A stretch of DNA of 64,000 bases from Ptychodera flava. Its lineage: Eukaryota > Hemichordata > Enteropneusta > Ptychoderidae. The stretch covers positions 28,152,332-28,216,331 of the forward strand of contig NC_091944.1 of NCBI RefSeq assembly GCF_041260155.1. Reading direction: 5' to 3'. The number at the start of each line of letters is the position of its first letter. Within the stretch, counting starts at the first letter, position 1. Shown here in pieces: positions 1 to 9,734 of this stretch. A model generated the notes under the pieces. It saw only the letters and a list, made by a program, of their open reading frames with translations. It was not told the DNA's origin and did no database searches. A program made the position numbers and the translations under genes.

Positions 1-136
1 TTTGATTTTGTGAGGAGGGTCAAAATCTGCAACAGAACCGGAGCAGCTGTCAATCTAATCATGGCGCAGCATGTGCGGGGATAAGATCGACAGGGGATAA
101 AAGCTGGGTCGGTTCACATTTTCGTGGATCCTACAC

Positions 137-1168
137 GATTGGAACTAATTTGGGATAATTGGATGGTGAATTAAAGAGGCACTCCAACTTGGTAAAATTT
201 TTAAAACACATTTTTTAATGCCAACGGTCGATATTTGACGTGGCGACTCCGCGCGGATCGCGAGATATCGATAAAAACATGTCATTTCCCGAGCGTATTT
301 TTCACATCCCGAAGTTTTACGATCGTTTCTGGTTATGATTCGAAATCCCCCGAAAGTGTGTTGTTGTGCTGATTGACGATATTCTAGGGAGTCCAAAAAC
401 GTTCGAATGACGCAATTAATTTACCTCCTACTGCGATGACGTTATATACATCATGATCAATGCCCTTACCTCAGGTATTTTTTTTTAAACTTCTCCTTAG
501 TTTTTGTTGTTTTCATTATTCTCAATCAGTTGTATAAGATTTTTAAACAATACCACATAGATATCCGTTTTTACGTGTAAAATATTAGTGGCCTCTGATG
601 ACTACATTTTGTCGTCTGCCACTCAGTTACGCGTGGTTCGATACATAGCGGCCGCCGCGTGTGGTACGCGCGCATACCACGCGGCGACCACTATGCATGC
701 TATGTATCAACTGCACGTATCTGTCATGTGCTAGTCACCTAAGCGAATTTTGGTGGAATCAGCAAACTTTGTTTTTTGGGTCTTTTTGCCGAGTCAGTAA
801 GACTCGGCTTTCTCCCACGGGACATGACCGATTACCGACGCCAGTGGTACCACAAGGTCCGGCGAGCAATATTTGTCTACAAATTATGAATATGATCAAT
901 AAATGTCTTGTATTAAACTTTTTTTCATTATACGCCTTACCTGTGTCATGGATGTAAAAAATAGTCTATTTTTTACATCCTTACCTGTGTCTAGTGTGTG
1001 CCTATTACTTTACCCTAGCTATCTGTGGATAGTATTTCAAAGAAAACAGTCTATATCTGTTAATTGCCCTCCCTAATCCCCTTTATTAATTTGTTCTGCC
1101 GATCGCCAACGCGGGGGCTTATCGCCCTGACCAAATACCTCGTTAGCAGTTCATAAGGTAGTAGCTCG
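137..1168. repeat. Left arm of a diverged outer inverted repeat
   Basis: Large parts of this stretch are the reverse complement of 19742-20496. Matching blocks include 137-164 with about 20465-20496, 176-282 with the block around 20140-20325, 841-960 with about 19915-20035, and 961-1168 with about 19742-19915. The match is interrupted by indels and is much more diverged than the Polinton ends inside it, so it is older. It may be the terminal repeat of a large DNA transposon or an inverted duplication; no coding region is recognisable in it. Confidence 0.7.
639..708. repeat. Imperfect GC-rich hairpin
   Basis: GATACATAG at the left is mirrored by CTATGTATC at the right, and CCGCGTGTGGTA pairs imperfectly with TACCACGCGG around a CGCGCG centre. 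It could be a very short foldback insertion inside the outer repeat arm. Confidence 0.45.
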
Positions 1169-2123
1169 CTGCGGATCATTTATTTCACGATGATGTCACA
1201 GCAAAATCTCAGACAAATCAATGTATTTTCATCAAAACATGTCTCCAGCTACAATGATTTTACTTTGGTCACATCAGACAGTTGATATTTTAGAAAGGTG
1301 GAGGCTTGCAAAGAATCAAAAGAAAAAGTATTGTGTTTCATAACATCGACAACGAAAAGAACTCTTGTCAAATGCGTAATTTGCAGATCCGAGTTGCTTT
1401 CATTGACATGAGAGTTTTCCTAGTGATAGTATTGGTTTTTTTATTCGTGTTCATTCTCACGCCCGATGGCTTTCCTTCACGATAAATCTCTGCAAAGCAA
1501 TTTACTTGTGGCCAACTTGAGCCTGATTCTAAAAAATCCAACATGATCCTTTCTGTTTTGCGGATCAGACACGAGTAGGCATATCACTGTCAAGCCATTG
1601 GCAGTGGAACTGGTCTTCCACTACACTGTCTTTACGTGTAGTCAAATCTTAAACAGACAGACGAGTTCATTTCGACCCCAGAAACATTCTTGATTTTTTT
1701 AGAAATGTTCTCTAGATTTAATCATGATTTAATCATCCCGACTTTGCACAATCGGGACAAACACTGAAATTACTTCATACGGTAATTTTAGTGTTTGTGC
1801 CTTAGTAGTGTTTTAGTTGTGTCTATTTTTTACATCCATGGCTGTGTCTAACATGGAGGTAGCAGAGACTACCTCCATGTGTCTACCAAATGAAAGCCAG
1901 GGAAATTTGAACAAACTTAACATCCCAACTTTGATGCCGGAGCATTTTAATATACTAAAACACAGTGGGGAGTAACTGATAGTATATCAATCGACCTTGA
2001 CACTCAGCGAAGCTTTTGTTAAAGTATGCAAATTTTGTTTACAACTTGCCCATTTGCTCGCTCCCGTAAACAAGATATGAGCCAGCATAGTTCAAAGGTC
2101 GCAACTTCCGTCTTCCGGCGTTA
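1169..2123. other. Non-coding spacer with two small hairpins
   Basis: No gene is seen between the outer repeat arm and the Polinton. The stretch holds an imperfect hairpin at about 1754-1801, whose arms read GGGACAAACACTGAAATTAC and its near-complement, and a short perfect one at 1851-1880 (ACATGGAGGTAG and its complement). Otherwise it is ordinary AT-rich sequence. Confidence 0.5.
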
Positions 2124-2129
2124 CTCCCA
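2124..2129. repeat. Left 6-bp target-site duplication CTCCCA
   Basis: CTCCCA lies directly before the first base of the left terminal repeat and is repeated exactly at 19538-19543 after the last base of the right one. Six-base duplications are the rule for Polinton integrase. Confidence 0.93.
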
Positions 2130-2772
2130 AGTAGTAGGTATATATTCCCAACTGGGACGAATAAGAATTTTTTACACCATTTTATTCATTTATCTAAAGG
2201 GAGCGAAGGAAAAATTAACCATCCATGTAACTAAAGTATGACCCTGACCTATATACGAACTCACGCACGCGCAACAATTTTGGCGCAGCAGTGCATTGTC
2301 CTGAACTAAGCGGGGAAATTCCCTGCTGAGTCAGGTCCTGGACTTGCGCAATGCGCTATGACTCACCCCCACTATCAAAACGGAACGACATTCTATTCTC
2401 TCTCTCATTTGTTAGATAGATTCTGACTGAGCCGTACCAGAGCCGGTCTGCTCTTACAAAGGCAACCCGTACCGGAACAGTTCCGAAGGTGCGGGTCTCG
2501 TTTCTGGATGTGAATTTTATCTGCTGGCTGGTCCCTTTTCACTATGTTGGAGTCGTCGGAACGAGCGGAACCATAGGGATGTTGCGCAATACCCCTATCG
2601 GAACACTGTTGTGCAATACCCCTATCGGGACGTTTCCAGCAGGGGCTTTCCAGGAATTTCGCAATACCGTTCCAGTTGCTTAGTAACTTGTGATGTCATG
2701 TTCAATGTCTGTCATTCTACAGTTTTCAGAAAATTTTCTGTGGAATTTTTTTCTGAACGACTCTAGTTAACT
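2130..2772 (+). repeat. Left terminal inverted repeat of the Polinton
   Basis: This 643-bp stretch is the reverse complement of 18895-19537 with about five differences: single mismatches near 2152, 2306 and 2442, and two compensating one-base homopolymer indels near the inner end. It holds a partial internal repeat at about 2578-2635 in which ATACCCCTATCGG occurs twice. No gene is convincing in it; reading frames on both sides are mirror copies of each other. Confidence 0.95.
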
Positions 2773-2775
2773 TGT

Positions 2776-3837
2776 TCACCCGATAGATAAAATTTTAGTA
2801 ATTTCCTCTGAACTTAAAATATGTCGGAAGACCATTACTTCAAACAAAATGAGTCGTTTCAGATGAATGGTACTGATATCTAAAGTGTTCACTCTTTTAT
2901 CTCTACGTACAAATGTAGTTCCTAAGTCGTTCTCTACTCTATTCCCTCCAACAAAACATTCAATACTCATTTCATTGCGATCTTTATCAATACTTATGAT
3001 AATATCACAAGTTGTTCTGTTATCTGTTTTCATAGCATAATATCCAACCAAATCGTCAAACTCGTCTCCCGTAGCTAACTTTACACATCTAATGAGAACT
3101 GTACCATGTTGAAGTATTTTCATATTATCAGTCATCTGTTGATTTACTGTCTGTAAAGTGAGAACAGCTGCCTCATCACCGACACTTTTAAGACCCAGTT
3201 TCTTTAAAGTTGTGTCCCAAAATAATCTAACTGGAACTCCGCTAGCTGTATACGAGCAATAATTCTCCCCCTCGTTTATCCACCTTCTTAGTGTATTATC
3301 TGCCTTCATTATTGTATTAAGAGGACTAATTTTAAGGTGAATCGGTATACCAAGAAGTGCAATGTATGGATTCGTAGGAGTAAGCCAACTACGAAAATCT
3401 AGCAACTTATATTTGTTAACATTGCTATCGAAATAAATAACATTTGGAGTCCCCGGCAGTTCATCAACTCCACCCGCAATTTCACTACCCAATATATCTA
3501 AGATGTTACGTGGTACATTATAAGGTCTGAATTTCTGACTATCCCCATCCCACGTCAGAGCAAAAGGAGTAGGATCGTTTGAAGCCTTTGTAGCGTCAAT
3601 TACAGTTTCATCAATGTCTGTAAGTTCGGAAAATTCTACAGCATGTTCGTGGGAGGGTGGCACCGAGGCAGAGGCTAAAACGAAATATTTTTCGCGGTCC
3701 TTGTAACGAAGGACGTAATCCTTATTATGATTAGCAGCTATCTTAGTATTATTGTTCACTTTAACATCACTTAGATCTTCAAGCTCAAGATTTTGTACAT
3801 GAATTGTACCTATACCGAAGCCACTTGGATCAGACAT
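2776..3837 (-). CDS. Conserved Polinton protein, candidate virion surface or attachment protein
   Basis: The ATG at 3837, giving MSDPSGFGIG and about 353 residues, is preferred to the longer frame that opens at 3888 with a TTG codon, because a TATA-like motif (3841-3852) lies just before it. No transmembrane helix or catalytic motif is evident. The composition is rich in beta-forming stretches and polar residues, and the last 60 residues (around SIECFVGGNRVEND) look like the end of a beta-sandwich. It is the outermost gene on the left, stopping only 3 bp inside the terminal repeat, and is divergent from the gene at 3891. The reading frame is intact. I do not recognise a named family; a structural or receptor-binding role is inferred only from position and composition. 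Confidence 0.7.
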   Translation of the reverse strand: MSDPSGFGIGTIHVQNLELEDLSDVKVNNNTKIAANHNKDYVLRYKDREKYFVLASASVPPSHEHAVEFSELTDIDETVIDATKASNDPTPFALTWDGDSQKFRPYNVPRNILDILGSEIAGGVDELPGTPNVIYFDSNVNKYKLLDFRSWLTPTNPYIALLGIPIHLKISPLNTIMKADNTLRRWINEGENYCSYTASGVPVRLFWDTTLKKLGLKSVGDEAAVLTLQTVNQQMTDNMKILQHGTVLIRCVKLATGDEFDDLVGYYAMKTDNRTTCDIIISIDKDRNEMSIECFVGGNRVENDLGTTFVRRDKRVNTLDISTIHLKRLILFEVMVFRHILSSEEITKILSIG

Positions 3838-3890
3838 AATTATACTATATACAGTGAAAATTAAAATAATACCTTGTAATATACACAACC
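3838..3890. promoter_or_regulatory. Compact bidirectional promoter
   Basis: Only 53 bp separate two divergent start codons. On the minus strand TATATAGTATAATT precedes the ATG at 3837; on the plus strand AATATACACAACC precedes the ATG at 3891. Similar TATATA-type motifs precede most genes in the element, which supports a shared promoter type. Confidence 0.55.
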
Positions 3891-4304
3891 ATGGCTTCAG
3901 CTATAGGAATGACAGTTCTCGGTGCTGTATTAAATGCAACGGCATTCACAGGAGGAAATATTATCGGACAAAAGCTTTCGGGGAATGGTGACGCTCTTAT
4001 TGAAGAGAAGGTCCGACATGATAAAGCATTAGAAAAATTTGAACATGATCGCAACGTCTGGTCAGAAAAAAGATTACTACAGGCTGACTGGGAAAGAGAA
4101 AATCGGGCAAAGGACGCGCATGCTGCGGCTGAATTAAGAGATACAGATGCAGAAATCTTGGAAGAAGCAGAAGCGGTGCAAAGCCGTTCCGAAGGGGCAG
4201 TTCAATTCTCAGATTATTATCAGCCCAGTCCTGAGCAAAAGAAATATGAGATGATCTATATTGCTGGAGGATTGGTCGTGGGATGGTTTATGTTACACCG
4301 GTAG
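3891..4304 (+). CDS. Conserved small Polinton membrane protein with coiled-coil middle
   Basis: This 137-residue protein has a Gly/Ala-rich hydrophobic N-terminal segment (about residues 1-26), a long charged and probably helical middle (about 35-95, with many Glu, Lys and Arg), then the motif FSDYYQPSPEQKKYE, and a C-terminal transmembrane helix (about 121-135) ending in HR. I recall similar short proteins with a YQPS motif before a terminal hydrophobic helix from Polinton-like loci in cnidarians. Its function is unknown; the layout would suit a minor virion or membrane-active protein, but that is inference. The frame is intact and the stop is followed by copies of a CGGAAC word. Confidence 0.8.
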   Translation: MASAIGMTVLGAVLNATAFTGGNIIGQKLSGNGDALIEEKVRHDKALEKFEHDRNVWSEKRLLQADWERENRAKDAHAAAELRDTDAEILEEAEAVQSRSEGAVQFSDYYQPSPEQKKYEMIYIAGGLVVGWFMLHR

Positions 4305-4330
4305 GATCCCTTCGGAACGCTTCGGAACGA

Positions 4331-4992
4331 CTACAATAATTCAATACAAAAGTCAATTGGAAAGTTATTGAAATTGATCATCTTTCCATTCTGATCTGTT
4401 ATCCAGATACGAATTGAATTCATGTAATCTCCCCCTTTTCTCAATGGTATAGAAATTGCTCCGTCTTTAAAATCGTAAGTAACCTTTTCACTTATTTCTC
4501 TCGTATCCCGGATGGGAAGTATTTGTAAACAGTTCGATACTTTCCCCTGTATGTATTCACCCGAACCAAATGAAACATATTTCCAGTAACATCGACTACA
4601 TCTGAATGAACTATATATTTAGTGACTGTTAAGAAATCCACTCTCTTCGGACTAATAGTACTTTTTATAACTGGGTTGTCCTCAGGTTTATCTGAAAAAC
4701 CAACTACGTTGGCGAAGCTACCTGTGGCATTGAAATAGACTTTAACATCTTCAGCCAGTGTTAGATAAACATGGCCTGACGGTAGATTTTTTTCAAAATT
4801 AATTTTTTGCTTCAACCCGATTGCTTTGTTTAACGTATCAATATTGTAGTTACCCGGACGTATTGATTTTGTTGTCTTATTTTTTGGGTCGTTTCCTTCT
4901 TGATATTTTAGTACATTATTCGCCCTCGTTATGTTATGCCATGAATTGTACAGTCCACACTCTAGCAGTCGTATCTTCGTAAACTGTGCCAT
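4331..4992 (-). pseudogene. Polinton minor capsid protein (penton-like single jelly roll), one frameshift
   Basis: The first frame (4992 to 4492) begins MAQFTKIRLLECGLYNSWHN, a pattern typical of Polinton minor capsid proteins, followed by a VGFSDKPED region and a TKYIVHSDVVDVTGN segment. It stops at 4492-4494. A second frame, one base off, continues from about 4500 to a stop at 4331-4333 and carries the usual C-terminal pattern SIRIWITDQNGKMINF. A single-base indel near 4490-4500 therefore splits a gene of about 220 codons. The protein would form the five-fold vertices of a capsid. The family call rests on recalled sequence pattern, not on a search. Its neighbours are other presumed virion genes. 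Confidence 0.75.
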
Positions 4993-5079
4993 GTCAATGC
5001 TGGGGTTAAAATTAACAGTAACCGGTTCGCCGTTTCACTTACAATCCAAATGATCATCGTTGTACGTTGTATGTATATA

Positions 5080-5310
5080 TTACAAAGTATAAGGTTCTGC
5101 AGGAATAATATTTTTCTGTTCAAGGAGATCTTTGGTCGCAACCGCGGCAGCAGTCGCACCGCCTAATTTTGCCAAGCGAGTTAAATTTGGTCGACTTGGA
5201 TCGCCCACCTCTATTTTCAGAAATTTGCTGGAGATCATAAGATATCCCATCGCAAGTCCTGCGATTACAATACCATCGTACATTGTGTTTACAACTGTTT
5301 TAGTATCCAT
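5080..5310 (-). CDS. Conserved small Polinton membrane protein, 76 aa
   Basis: The protein begins MDTKTVVNTMYDGIVIAGLAMGY, with a hydrophobic helix at about residues 13-27, then LKIEVGDPS, and a second amphipathic or hydrophobic stretch (about 45-62). It ends with a conserved-looking IIPAE segment. A TATATA-like motif lies at about 5324-5330 before the ATG. I recall short proteins of this shape in Polinton-like loci of other invertebrates, always beside structural genes. Function unknown; a role in the virion or in membrane interaction is a guess. The frame is intact. Confidence 0.75.
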   Translation of the reverse strand: MDTKTVVNTMYDGIVIAGLAMGYLMISSKFLKIEVGDPSRPNLTRLAKLGGATAAAVATKDLLEQKNIIPAEPYTL

Positions 5311-5361
5311 GATTGCTGACTAGTATATAAAATAGAAAATAAAAATAAAAAATATGGGGAG

Positions 5362-5886
5362 TTAATCCATCTCATACAATGTAGAGGAGCTGGGTCCCCC
5401 CTCCCCTCCCCTCGGAACCCCTGTCGGAACTGTTCTGGAGGGAGCTGCTACGGGCTCTGTTTTTTTCGCTTTCTGGGGAGGATCTTTCCGGAGGGAACAG
5501 GGGGTATGCCGAGCACGCCCCCAATATAGCCCTAATGCAGTCAATGAAACTCCCACAATTCCTAAAACAAGATAACATTTATTATACCATTTATTATCGC
5601 GTGAGCTATCACACTGTTCTTTCATTGTAGGCGGTAGGTCTATACAGTTTGCTTCAGTCGCTACCGCATCGCTCCTCTCCATTGCTTGGCGTTTCTTCTC
5701 CTTGTTTTGCCTGTTCCATTCCGCTAATCGCCTGCCCGCAGCAACTCTCCCTGGATGCTTCGTCGGTAACGTAATTTTCTCTATGTTGCGCTGTGTCGGT
5801 GGGAAGGTCGTTGTTTCTGTTTGCGGTGTGGGCCCCGTCGTCGTTTCCGTTTGCTGAGTCGGAATCGTTTGCGAAGTTGAATCCAT
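5362..5886 (-). CDS. Polinton protein with a single membrane helix, overlapping the next gene
   Basis: This 174-residue protein has a Thr/Gln/Pro-rich N-terminus (1-40), a basic motif KHPGRVAAGRRLAEWNR (about 43-59) followed by KEKKRQ, one transmembrane helix at about 103-122 (LVLGIVGVSLTALGLYW), and a Pro/Ser/Gly-rich tail ending LYEMD. The basic motif before a helix recurs in Polinton-like proteins I remember, without a known function. The first 233 bp overlap the 3' part of the gene starting at 6526 in another frame, so both frames are read from the same DNA. The start at 5886 is the first ATG of the frame. Confidence 0.7.
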   Translation of the reverse strand: MDSTSQTIPTQQTETTTGPTPQTETTTFPPTQRNIEKITLPTKHPGRVAAGRRLAEWNRQNKEKKRQAMERSDAVATEANCIDLPPTMKEQCDSSRDNKWYNKCYLVLGIVGVSLTALGLYWGRARHTPCSLRKDPPQKAKKTEPVAAPSRTVPTGVPRGGEGGPSSSTLYEMD

Positions 5887-6526
5887 TTATTTCAGGTACT
5901 ATATTAAACCCGATTTTTTTAAAATTTAAATGTTTACCCGTAATTAAACCGGTGGAAATTAGAGCAATCAGGGGCCCCCATGTGTACGCTATCCGTCCTG
6001 ATAATCGTTTTATTTCACTGTTTAGAATAAAATCCTTTTTAAGATCAGTGGCATAGTTATCTCGATCATCGATTGGAACTACCTGACTTATTGCACGGGC
6101 TCCTAGATCTATGAAACTTTGAGTGATGGTATCACTTATAAGAGAACTGTATTTCGCTTCATAGACTTTAAAGACTCGTGTTATGGATTCATCGTTCCAC
6201 CTTTCCACTTCTCTAACTGTAAACTCCTTACCAAAAAATAACTTACTTTGACCACTTGCGATGACACAGAGTATTTTTTCACGTTTCGTCTCTATTATGG
6301 ATCGAGCGTCCGACGCTGCGGTTGGCCCTTCGGAATGCGCTGCCATATTTGCCGCTGCCGATGACTTTATTAAATTCTCCATTGTTTGCAGTATGTTATC
6401 TATTCTTAGTAAAAAATAAAAAATTCGTTTAAACCTGAATCCGAAATAAAGTATTAACATAGTCTGGAATGTTAGTATCGTTCCGATAGGGATTCCGACA
6501 GGGATTCCGGGAAAATTCTCCTCCAT
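5654..6526 (-). CDS. Polinton membrane-anchored protein, 290 aa
   Basis: The N-terminus MEENFPGIPVGIPIG leads into a hydrophobic helix (about residues 16-40). A soluble region of about 60-175 follows, with the well-ordered segment FFGKEFTVREVERWNDES and the acidic/basic helix around RAISQVVPIDDRDNYATDLKKD. A second hydrophobic stretch (about 183-200) may also span the membrane. The last 75 residues are Asn/Asp/Glu-rich and are read from DNA shared with the gene starting at 5886, so this tail may be dispensable or overprinted. The gene is divergent from the one at 6558 across only 31 bp. Function is unknown; the family is not one I can name. Confidence 0.7.
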   Translation of the reverse strand: MEENFPGIPVGIPIGTILTFQTMLILYFGFRFKRIFYFLLRIDNILQTMENLIKSSAAANMAAHSEGPTAASDARSIIETKREKILCVIASGQSKLFFGKEFTVREVERWNDESITRVFKVYEAKYSSLISDTITQSFIDLGARAISQVVPIDDRDNYATDLKKDFILNSEIKRLSGRIAYTWGPLIALISTGLITGKHLNFKKIGFNIVPEINGFNFANDSDSANGNDDGAHTANRNNDLPTDTAQHRENYVTDEASRESCCGQAISGMEQAKQGEETPSNGEERCGSD

Positions 6527-6557
6527 TTAAATCTATATGTATATAGAAACACAAATA
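6527..6557. promoter_or_regulatory. 31-bp bidirectional promoter
   Basis: The whole gap between two divergent ATG codons is 31 bp and contains TATATGTATATAG, which reads as a TATA-like motif on both strands. The plus-strand frame could also open at 6537, but that ATG lies inside the motif, so 6558 is the likelier start. Confidence 0.55.
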
Positions 6558-7802
6558 ATGAGTACAGACCTATTCCCAGTTGCTTTTCAATTGAATAAGA
6601 CGAGCGTACCAACAGTACAGCATGCTGATATTCCTTCCAAACCGAACGGGGGAATAAAACCTATTCTCATGGACTTAGAAATATATGTAACGCCGACAGA
6701 AAAATTTACTTTTCATCCTCGGGATATATTTAAAGATAACGTAATCACTCATCGATCAGCTAAAGAAAGTAATGTCTGGCTGGGCAGCCCACATATGAAA
6801 TATTGGGACCAGCAACTGAATTTCGCCGTATGGTGTAGCACTACTGGTTGTGGTATATCATTCGCCCATCTATTTGATGAGAAATTTCCTCTGCAAATAC
6901 GATCATTCTGCCGTTTCCATGTATACTTTACAATACGTAGGATCCTTCACGAAATGGGCGTTGCACTTCCAGACGATACCCCCACCTTCAAAGCTGGTGA
7001 CAATCCATACAATCTCGTCCAATATGAACTTCTATGTACAGAATTTGGAAATATAAGTCCAACGAAGTCCGACTTTCGATATCGAAAAGGTCAAAATAAG
7101 GGTCTTGGTTATGGTTATGAATATTATACTAATCGTGGGCCCGTTCGACAGCCTGCCGCTGTATACAACGGTCATGACTTTTTCCTCTCCGCCGACGGAG
7201 GCGTTTTCTATACACATACAATTTTTGGAAAGAAAAAACATGTACTGTCCGACAAAGACCGACCACACTACTATTTCTTCCGAAATGATGGATCGGAGGG
7301 ACAATATAATAGTTTCATTCCTCTGAAGGGAGACTCCGGACTAACAAAGGCCGGTCTCGCCCGCCTCAATGAAAGCCTTGAAGCCTATGTATATTGCATA
7401 CTCGGCGCACAAGCAAATATTCGCAGTACCATAGTGGGTGATACTGGCAGTGCAGAGCAAGTCCGAAAAGAATTCGGCGTTCTCCTCGAAGATGAAATTC
7501 GTAATACCGACAAAGTAATCAGTTATAGGCGATATCAAGACACAATAATGAATACTGGTGTCAAACTTGATATGGCAGTTTCGCCAAATTTACTTCTCTT
7601 ACCGTCTGAGATGGTCATTCTTTCGGGCCCGGCGATCTCAGGTTATAATAATGAATTGCAATACGCAACTGAATCTATGTCCTTCGGGGTGAATGGTGAT
7701 ATAAACACGGAAGTTCGAGAAAGTGCTATACATGAGATGGAAGGGGGGGGAGGATCCCGTGAAGTGGCAGGACGAGCCCGGAGGATCACCACCTCACAAT
7801 GA
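6558..7802 (+). CDS. Large conserved Polinton protein of unknown function, 414 aa
   Basis: The frame is intact from MSTDLFPVAF to a Gly-run and basic tail (GGGGSREVAGRARR). The N-terminal half contains DLEIYVTPTEKFTFHPRDIF and QLNFAVWCSTTGCGIS, the latter followed by a basic, aromatic stretch. The middle is Gly/Tyr-rich (GLGYGYEYY). The C-terminal third contains ILSGPAISGYNNELQYA. No transmembrane helix or enzyme motif is seen. It stands directly upstream of the packaging ATPase, in the place and size range of a structural protein. I do not recognise its fold; a second major virion component is a reasonable guess. The start at 6558 is preferred because a TATATAG motif precedes it. Confidence 0.75.
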   Translation: MSTDLFPVAFQLNKTSVPTVQHADIPSKPNGGIKPILMDLEIYVTPTEKFTFHPRDIFKDNVITHRSAKESNVWLGSPHMKYWDQQLNFAVWCSTTGCGISFAHLFDEKFPLQIRSFCRFHVYFTIRRILHEMGVALPDDTPTFKAGDNPYNLVQYELLCTEFGNISPTKSDFRYRKGQNKGLGYGYEYYTNRGPVRQPAAVYNGHDFFLSADGGVFYTHTIFGKKKHVLSDKDRPHYYFFRNDGSEGQYNSFIPLKGDSGLTKAGLARLNESLEAYVYCILGAQANIRSTIVGDTGSAEQVRKEFGVLLEDEIRNTDKVISYRRYQDTIMNTGVKLDMAVSPNLLLLPSEMVILSGPAISGYNNELQYATESMSFGVNGDINTEVRESAIHEMEGGGGSREVAGRARRITTSQ

Positions 7803-7932
7803 CACGACTCGGGGACCCCCGGAACGGGCAGCATCTACGACCGCGCAGACCCTATTCACGAATTCGGCAAAATTGGTTTGTTATCTTTAGCAATATTCAT
7901 TACATTCATGTACAGTATATAGATCCGATCCG

Positions 7933-8538
7933 ATGGCAATGTTCGCAACCCCACCATTCAACATGATTGTAACTGGACCGACAAATTCTGGCAAAACTGA
8001 ATATGTAATGGATCTCCTCACCGGTCCGTACTTAAGGAAATTTGAATATATAGTTTTCATTTGTCCGACATTCATGAACAATACAACGTATAATAAAAGA
8101 TTCATTTTCACGGATGACAACGTATTCGTGTTTCCGGTCGGACTCGATGCTGTAGATGATACACTAGCCTTCGTGCATAAAGAATGGGCTGGCACGAACA
8201 CTTTAATAATCCTCGACGACTGCGCCTCGTCCAAAGATATGAAGAAGCGCAGTGACGTTTTAGTCAAACTTGGTTTCAGCGCAAGACACGACGGATTATC
8301 TGTCTGGGTTCTGACTCAGCAATATACTAGTATTAGTAAACCATTTAGGGAAAACATACAGATGTTAGTACTATTTTACACACCGAGCAAGACAGACAAC
8401 AAAACTATTATTAAAGAATATGGAATGGAGGTGTCAGAACGGGAGGTGGGTTCCCTAATCAGGCAATTGAAAAATACACCATTCAGTAAACTAGTATTTC
8501 ATTTACGGCATCCGTACGACATTCAATTTTTCGTTTAA
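7933..8538 (+). CDS. ATP: A32-like (FtsK/HerA) DNA-packaging ATPase
   Basis: This 201-residue P-loop ATPase has Walker A GPTNSGKT at residues 15-22 and Walker B LIILDDC at about 91-97. A sensor-like VWVLTQQY at about 131-138 follows, then the basic C-terminal region LVFHLRHPYD. The size and motif order fit the Polinton packaging ATPase related to poxvirus A32, which would drive DNA into the capsid. A TATATAG motif lies about 10 bp before the ATG. The frame is intact, unlike those of several neighbours. It lies between the large structural candidate and the integrase. Confidence 0.9.
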   Translation: MAMFATPPFNMIVTGPTNSGKTEYVMDLLTGPYLRKFEYIVFICPTFMNNTTYNKRFIFTDDNVFVFPVGLDAVDDTLAFVHKEWAGTNTLIILDDCASSKDMKKRSDVLVKLGFSARHDGLSVWVLTQQYTSISKPFRENIQMLVLFYTPSKTDNKTIIKEYGMEVSEREVGSLIRQLKNTPFSKLVFHLRHPYDIQFFV

Positions 8539-8591
8539 TAGGGGAAATATAAACATTATTATGTTCAATATAAACAACTGCTAAGCTAATC

Positions 8592-9712
8592 ATGGAAGAC
8601 GACAACACCGAAGGCACTCTTAGAGAATTATATTACAACCCGAAAACTGGTTTTGGAGGTGTACAAAAATTATATGACGCAGCACGCTCAGCGGACTCCA
8701 CGTCACTAAGAAAGAGGTGCAGGAGTGGTTAAAAACTCAGCTAACTTATAATCTACATAAACCGGTACCTCGTACTCGTGGGGGTGGTTCGGGCGGGAGG
8801 CGCGTTTTTGTAACATCGATAGACGCCCAGTGGGAAGCGGATCTTGTGGAATTCCCTCCCCCGTTCGCAAAAGAGAACCGTAACATTCGATACATGCTAA
8901 CAGTAATCGATGTGCTAAGCAAATATGCATGGGCCAGGCCGATACAGTCAAAAACGGCTGATGATACGTTACAGGCGCTACAAGACGTGATTAAGAAATC
9001 TGGGAGAAGGCCCGACAAACTTCAGACAGATGAGGGGCGGGAATTTACAAACCGAAAAATGCAGGGGTGGCTCCAGGAGTCAGGCATTCATTGGTTTCAC
9101 ACCTACAGTGACAAAAAAGCTAGCGTTGTTGAACGTTTTAATCGGACTCTCAAGACGATGATGTGGAAATACTTTACATATAAACAGACACGTTCCTGGC
9201 TCCCCATTCTACCAGAACTTCTCGAGAATTACAACAACACCGTTCATGGAAGTATCAAAATGAAACCCAGGGACGTAACAGAGGACAACGATTGGCAGGC
9301 ATTTTATACACTATTCGGTCCTGAGTTGGCAGCCGGGGGAGTTAACCCTGAATTCAAGCCGGGAGAACGGGTTCGAATTACAAAATACAAGACCACTTTT
9401 AAGAAAGGATATTTACCAAATTGGACAGAGGAGATTTTCGTGGTTTCAAAAGTGGTGTACGCAGCTGGACTAGGAACGCCGCCAGTTTACAAAATAAAAG
9501 ATCTGAATGGAGAGGAAATACTTGGCACTTTCTATTCTGATGAACTTCAGAGCGCCCTTTCGGAACGGGGAGCCGACGAGTTGTACAGAGTAGAACGAAT
9601 TTTGAAGACGAAAAAAATTAGAGGAAAGAAATATTATCTGATAAAATGGCGCGGCTATCCAGAAAGTTTCAATAGTTGGGAGCCAGAGGAAAATGTTATT
9701 AGAACTTCGTAA
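8592..9712 (+). pseudogene. INT: Polinton integrase (DDE, with C-terminal chromodomain), one frameshift
   Basis: The gene begins at the ATG at 8592 (MEDDNTEGTLREL). A one-base shift near 8695-8715 separates the first 40 residues from the rest, which runs open to 9712. Numbering from the GTG codon at 8717, the catalytic acids are D42 (ADLVEF), D105 (QTDEG) and E139 (VVERFNR), with 33 residues between the last two. A chromodomain-like module ends the protein at about 286-326 (YRVERILKTKK, then YLIKWRGYP and SWEPEENV). The enzyme would insert the element and make the 6-bp duplication. Apart from the shift, all key residues are present. Confidence 0.93.
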
Positions 9713-9734
9713 GTTCCTGTGCTGGTACTTGTCA

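Noticed and set aside
2489..2683. 64-aa frame present in both terminal repeats (2489-2683 and 18984-19178)
   Set aside because: It is identical only because the repeats are copies; composition is low-complexity and repeat-derived, with no start context like the other genes of the element.
5000..5042. Possible 43-bp intron before the minor capsid gene (GTAAGT...CCCCAG on the minus strand)
   Set aside because: Splicing would join the upstream ATG to an early stop, and the downstream ATG alone gives the expected N-terminus, so there is no coding support.
7032..7304. 90-aa minus-strand frame inside the 414-aa gene, and similar frames at 7887-8267 and 8746-9018
   Set aside because: They are antisense shadows of well-supported plus-strand genes.
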